Shown here: piece after piece, positions 6,873 to 8,900 of the stretch
Position numbering within the stretch: position 1 is the stretch's first letter
How the letters are laid out: every line of letters begins with the position of its first letter
The notes under the pieces: generated by a model
What the model was told of the DNA's origin: nothing
Seen by the model: the letters and a program-made list of their open reading frames with translations, nothing else
Databases searched by the model: none
Translations under genes and position numbers: made by a program
DNA from: Anaerolineales bacterium
GTDB taxonomy: Bacteria; Chloroflexota; Anaerolineae; Anaerolineales; E44-bin32
Assembly: GCA_030668545.1 (NCBI GenBank)
Contig: DAOUTT010000070.1
Coordinates: forward strand, 1-8,900
Length of the DNA: 8,900 nucleotides
Direction of reading: 5' to 3'

Positions 6873-7171
6873 GTGGCCTTGCGATTTTCGACTACTCGGA
6901 ACCCAGCGAGCATTTGTTACAAGTATCCTACACTCGGAGAGTCAATCTTGCAAGTGCAGTCTGAATATAGGATAGGAACACCACAAACCTCACCTTCATT
7001 CTTCCGTGTTGGACTTGGTATTTGAATCTACGTTGTATGCTTGGTTCAGGAAGCCATAGGAAGAAACATAAGTGAAGGATTCATTCGAGATTTTTGGGAT
7101 ACGTTGAAATCACAGCCCGCCTTTCCTGATAGGAATTCAAGACTGTGATTGTATCGCTCATTGTGTGTCCA
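6873..7171. other. Non-coding stretch left of the intron relic
   Basis: No convincing gene, RNA or repeat is seen. If the intron were complete, its domains IV to VI would lie here on the minus strand. I searched by eye for the conserved domain V hairpin (GAGCC...GAAA...GGTTC type) and did not find it. Confidence 0.5.
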
Positions 7172-7602
7172 AGCACATTTTCTAGAACGGATGTCCTTTT
7201 TCGGCCACTACACCTCTCCCTAAGGACATTGGGACGATGTGCTGACTTCTGCGCCGTAGTCAGAAGACCTCTCGGTCCCCTCAGTCCCTTCAAGGACACG
7301 ACGCAGACCTCCCCGGGTAAGTACGTTGACTTTCCCTGCATACCTGCCTCATTTACTGTTTTGGCCTTTGATCGCATGGGGCTTCGTTGTTATACGCCAA
7401 CTCGCCCGGCCTCACAGCCTCTGATGAGATTCGTGTCCCTCAGGTCGCAGATTTGCCTACGGCTTCCTTCAGACCCCGCCTCACGACGACGCCCTTGCCT
7501 CACAGTCCCCGCAGCGCAGCGGAGTGGGGTCAGCTAACGGTTGGTGCGATCAACCTCCGTAAGGGTCTTTCACCCTCTAGCCAACGCCCATGCCGGGCGC
7601 AC
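7172..7602 (-). mobile_element. Group II intron (bacterial class C) ribozyme, 3'-truncated, no maturase
   Basis: Read on the minus strand, the sequence opens with GTGCGCCCGGCATGGGCG at 7602, the GUGYG 5' end of group II introns. It then follows the class C domain I layout known from the Oceanobacillus iheyensis intron: a GAGGGTGAAAGACCC-type segment, GGCAAGGGCGTCGTCGTGAG, TCTGAAGGAAGCCG (about 7438-7483 overall), GTAAATGAGGCAGG, CTTACCCGGGGAGGTCTG (7304-7321) and AGAAGTCAGC (7241-7250). A domain III-like fold remains: AGCACAT/ATGTGCT (7172-7178 with 7237-7243) around ATGTCCTT/AAGGACAT (7191-7198 with 7222-7229). No reverse transcriptase/maturase frame and no domain V or VI is visible, so it is a dead 5' fragment. 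It starts 8 bases past the hairpin at 7611-7630, the known preference of class C introns for terminators. The match is from memory of the family, not an alignment. Confidence 0.8.
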
Positions 7603-7630
7603 GTAAACTACCCCGCAGCAAGCTGCGGGG
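7603..7630 (-). terminator. Terminator-like hairpin, intron target site
   Basis: CCCCGCAGC (7611-7619), AA, GCTGCGGGG (7622-7630) is a perfect GC stem. On the minus strand it is followed by TAGTTTAC and then the intron 5' end at 7602. It lies about 200 bp past the immunity gene stop and may have been that operon's terminator before the intron inserted; the short, interrupted T-run makes it a weak terminator now. Confidence 0.6.
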
Positions 7631-7711
7631 CATTCACAGCAGAACAATCGTCATGGGGACTACCGCCCCCAAATCCCTGCTTGTCCATTCATCCCGCCAG
7701 CAAACTGATGG

Positions 7712-7726
7712 GTATTCTGGGAATAC
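7712..7726. repeat. Short perfect palindrome GTATTC-TGG-GAATAC
   Basis: A 6-bp dyad with a 3-base centre, AT-rich like an operator half-site pair, about 105 bp past the immunity gene stop. No promoter is evident beside it. The remaining sequence of 7631-7831 shows nothing else I can name. Confidence 0.3.
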
Positions 7727-7831
7727 TAATAAAAGGATGAGCCTCGTCAATGGGTAATTCGTGGGTTTGCGCGCAAATCAATCTAGGGGATCGTGAGAAG
7801 CAATACATAACGGAAAAAGCTATCGTACCGT

Positions 7832-8407
7832 CTATGGCAGCGGTTCCCAAAGTAAGCCTCTTAGATCATTCTCTTCGACCAAAGCCTTGAATGCATCTGT
7901 TACGAACGTTGAAGCGCGTAGGCCCTGGATTGTAAATATACCTTTGCCCTCTAATAACTCGAGGTCCTTGAACTCGTAATGCTCAACGTGAGAAATGAGG
8001 TCCCCCCCCAGTATGTAATCCACCACAGAACGTTCCAGGTCCAAGCAGTCCACAACATCAGAGACGTGGATCAAATCAAAGCGTCCCTCTTCACATTGAA
8101 GCGGAATAACTTGAACGCTGTCCTCAATCAACGGCCAAAGAACCTGAAGAGCCTTGTCGCTGAAAACGACTCCTATCGCGAAGAATGAAGGAAAATCCCC
8201 CCTGGTCAACTTCCCCTGTCGCACCAGCTTGCGCTGCAACGGGCTCAATTCTTTCGACTCCGTTTCGTAGCGAACAGTGATCACCGGAAACGGCTCAGGG
8301 AGAGGTTCTGTCCGTAAGGTTTCGTGGAGAAACCAGCCATCACGCTCGTAATCAATCAGGGCCAGATTGTAGTAATGGTCAGCGTCTGGTGTGTATTTCC
8401 AAATCAT
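7832..8407 (-). CDS. Imm11/DUF1629-like immunity protein
   Basis: A 191-residue soluble protein with no signal peptide or membrane segment, a usual size for the Imm11 (DUF1629) family of immunity proteins, which neutralise the toxin tip of polymorphic toxins such as Rhs proteins in the cytoplasm. Family-like blocks: FAIGVVFSDKALQVL (76-90), FDLIHVSDVVDCLDLERS (110-127), GIFTIQGLRASTFVTDAFK (156-174) and the ending LRGLLWEPLP (182-191). ATG 8407 overlaps the TGA of the upstream Rhs-remnant frame by one base (TGATG), a classic translational-coupling junction, and GGGAG lies ten bases upstream. The toxin it once matched is not intact here, so it is probably an orphan immunity gene, which can still protect against siblings carrying that toxin. 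The CDS is confident; the family call is by eye and less so. Confidence 0.83.
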   Translation of the reverse strand: MIWKYTPDADHYYNLALIDYERDGWFLHETLRTEPLPEPFPVITVRYETESKELSPLQRKLVRQGKLTRGDFPSFFAIGVVFSDKALQVLWPLIEDSVQVIPLQCEEGRFDLIHVSDVVDCLDLERSVVDYILGGDLISHVEHYEFKDLELLEGKGIFTIQGLRASTFVTDAFKALVEENDLRGLLWEPLP

Positions 8408-8600
8408 CAGTGTTCATCTCCCTGGAACAAGCTCACCTCACGGGCAAGCTCAGCACCAGCGCGGCCTTGTTCAACAAGGTGATGGGCGGCGTTGCTCCGA
8501 CGCTGATTTAGATTTCGCCGAAGGTAGTGTAGCTATAGGTATCGGTCAGCGCGCCCGAGGGGTCGGATAAGCAACGGATGCTGCCCTGGCCATCGAGTAG
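8407..8600 (-). pseudogene. Rhs/YD-repeat core remnant, frameshifted
   Basis: Two overlapping frames together read as the conserved end of an Rhs core. The first (8600 down to TAA 8508-8510) gives LLDGQGSIRCLSDPSGALTD then TYSYTTFGEI, matching the Rhs pattern DGxGSxRxLxDxxGxxxxxYxYxxFGE. Moving one frame at the TAA gives LNQRRSNAAHHLVEQG and on to AEL (to TGA 8407-8409), which continues the expected LNQ...S.A..HL......AEL without gaps. Losing one C in ATC(C)TAAATCAG would explain the break. After AEL the usual YLRARYYDPxxGRF segment is missing and the frame ends in AREVSLFQGDEH, so the core tail and the toxin tip are deleted. It ends on the immunity gene start, so the fusion kept the operon junction. 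Confidence 0.75.
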
Positions 8601-8900
8601 GGATCCATCTAATGAGATAAAAGCCTTTTCAAATGGATGCTCGGTAGAGTGCGTGGCCGATATTTCAATCCGAATACCTGCCATTGGGAACCCTACAATG
8701 TCCTCAAAAAAATCAAAGTTGCTTATTGTCGGTTACGAGACCAGGAATAACAAACCTTTCTTCTCCTTGTCTTCGCCCGCTACCATGCTACCAGACCCGA
8801 ACAGTAGATCACACCACCTGAACGAAAGATGCGTCTTCGAGCTTGTTAGTAAATCACGCTCGGCAACTTGGGTCACCAATGATCCATGCCCGATATCGAA
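8601..8900 (-). pseudogene. Unidentified broken reading frame, cut by the right window edge
   Basis: The frame that leads into the Rhs remnant is open back to the window edge except for one TAA at 8733-8735. Before the stop it reads 55 codons starting FDIGHGSLVTQVAERDLLTS and ending KKGLLFLVS. After the stop it resumes PTISNFDFFEDIVGFP then MAGIRIEISATHSTEHPFEK before joining Rhs sequence near 8600. CAA to TAA would be a single transition, so one former gene with a nonsense change and its 3' end fused to Rhs is plausible. The first ATG after the stop (8684) opens a 58-codon frame that includes the Rhs piece. I do not recognise the family. Its place upstream of an Rhs cassette would suit another orphan immunity or toxin fragment, but that is inference. 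Confidence 0.45.

Noticed and set aside
6795..7025. A 76-codon plus-strand frame
   Set aside because: It starts inside the repeat B hairpin and its composition is not protein-like.
7145..7537. A 130-codon plus-strand frame and, opposite it, a 98-codon minus-strand frame (7081-7377)
   Set aside because: Both lie across the group II intron ribozyme, whose structured GC-rich sequence explains the long open frames; neither resembles a maturase or another protein.
7387..7740. A 117-codon plus-strand frame
   Set aside because: It runs through the intron 5' end and the hairpin at 7611-7630 and shows no protein-like motif.
8410..8470. AHH-type nuclease toxin fragment, suggested by NAAHHLVEQG
   Set aside because: The same residues align without gaps to the Rhs core continuation after FGEI, and the rest of an AHH domain is absent.
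8413..8510. Plus-strand reading ending LFNKVMGGVAPTLI then stop
   Set aside because: It is the antisense shadow of the Rhs remnant, which matches a known family on the other strand.
1..8900. CRISPR array
   Set aside because: The repeats are three copies kilobases apart; there is no regular repeat-spacer pattern.

Overview
The window looks like a chromosomal segment of a free-living bacterium. Every supportable gene lies on the minus strand. A large lipoprotein of repeated Ig/Fn3-like folds with an SH3-like module and a Cys-rich tail, an STT3/PglB-type oligosaccharyltransferase and a PIG-V-type GT-C glycosyltransferase together suggest Chloroflexota (Anaerolineae-like). That assignment rests on gene style and is moderate at best; no rRNA or intact tRNA is present to confirm it.

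Layout from left to right. (1) 1-190: the first copy of a dispersed repeat, a second short repeat, and a strong stem-loop terminator that closes the convergent lipoprotein gene. (2) 245-1981: the lipoprotein, with a textbook lipobox and Shine-Dalgarno site. A likely sigma70 promoter lies about 130 bp upstream, and its spacer and -10 edge are covered by a perfect CRP/FNR-type dyad. (3) 2259-4361: STT3/PglB oligosaccharyltransferase with all its main active-site motifs. (4) 4362-4962: a 600-bp gap without a gene, holding the second repeat copy. (5) 4963-6168: the PIG-V-like membrane glycosyltransferase. (6) 6169-7831: about 1.66 kb with no convincing large gene. It holds a third repeat copy joined to a degenerate tRNA-Ile-like segment, a minus-strand terminator, a second copy of the short repeat, and a 3'-truncated group II (class C) intron ribozyme inserted just after a terminator-like hairpin. 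(7) 7832-8900: the end of a polymorphic-toxin locus. An Imm11/DUF1629-like immunity gene overlaps by one base the end of a frameshifted Rhs-core remnant, and an unidentified broken frame runs off the right edge.

The left two thirds is a surface-glycosylation neighbourhood: a polyprenol-linked glycan pathway (PIG-V-like enzyme plus oligosaccharyltransferase) next to an exported lipoprotein that could be a glycosylation target. The right third looks like an accessory graveyard of Rhs cassette debris, an intron relic and composite repeats. The novel points are the shuffled, decayed Rhs-immunity junction, the intron relic beside it, and a repeat family whose copies bound the gene blocks. I do not see a complete, wholly new system.
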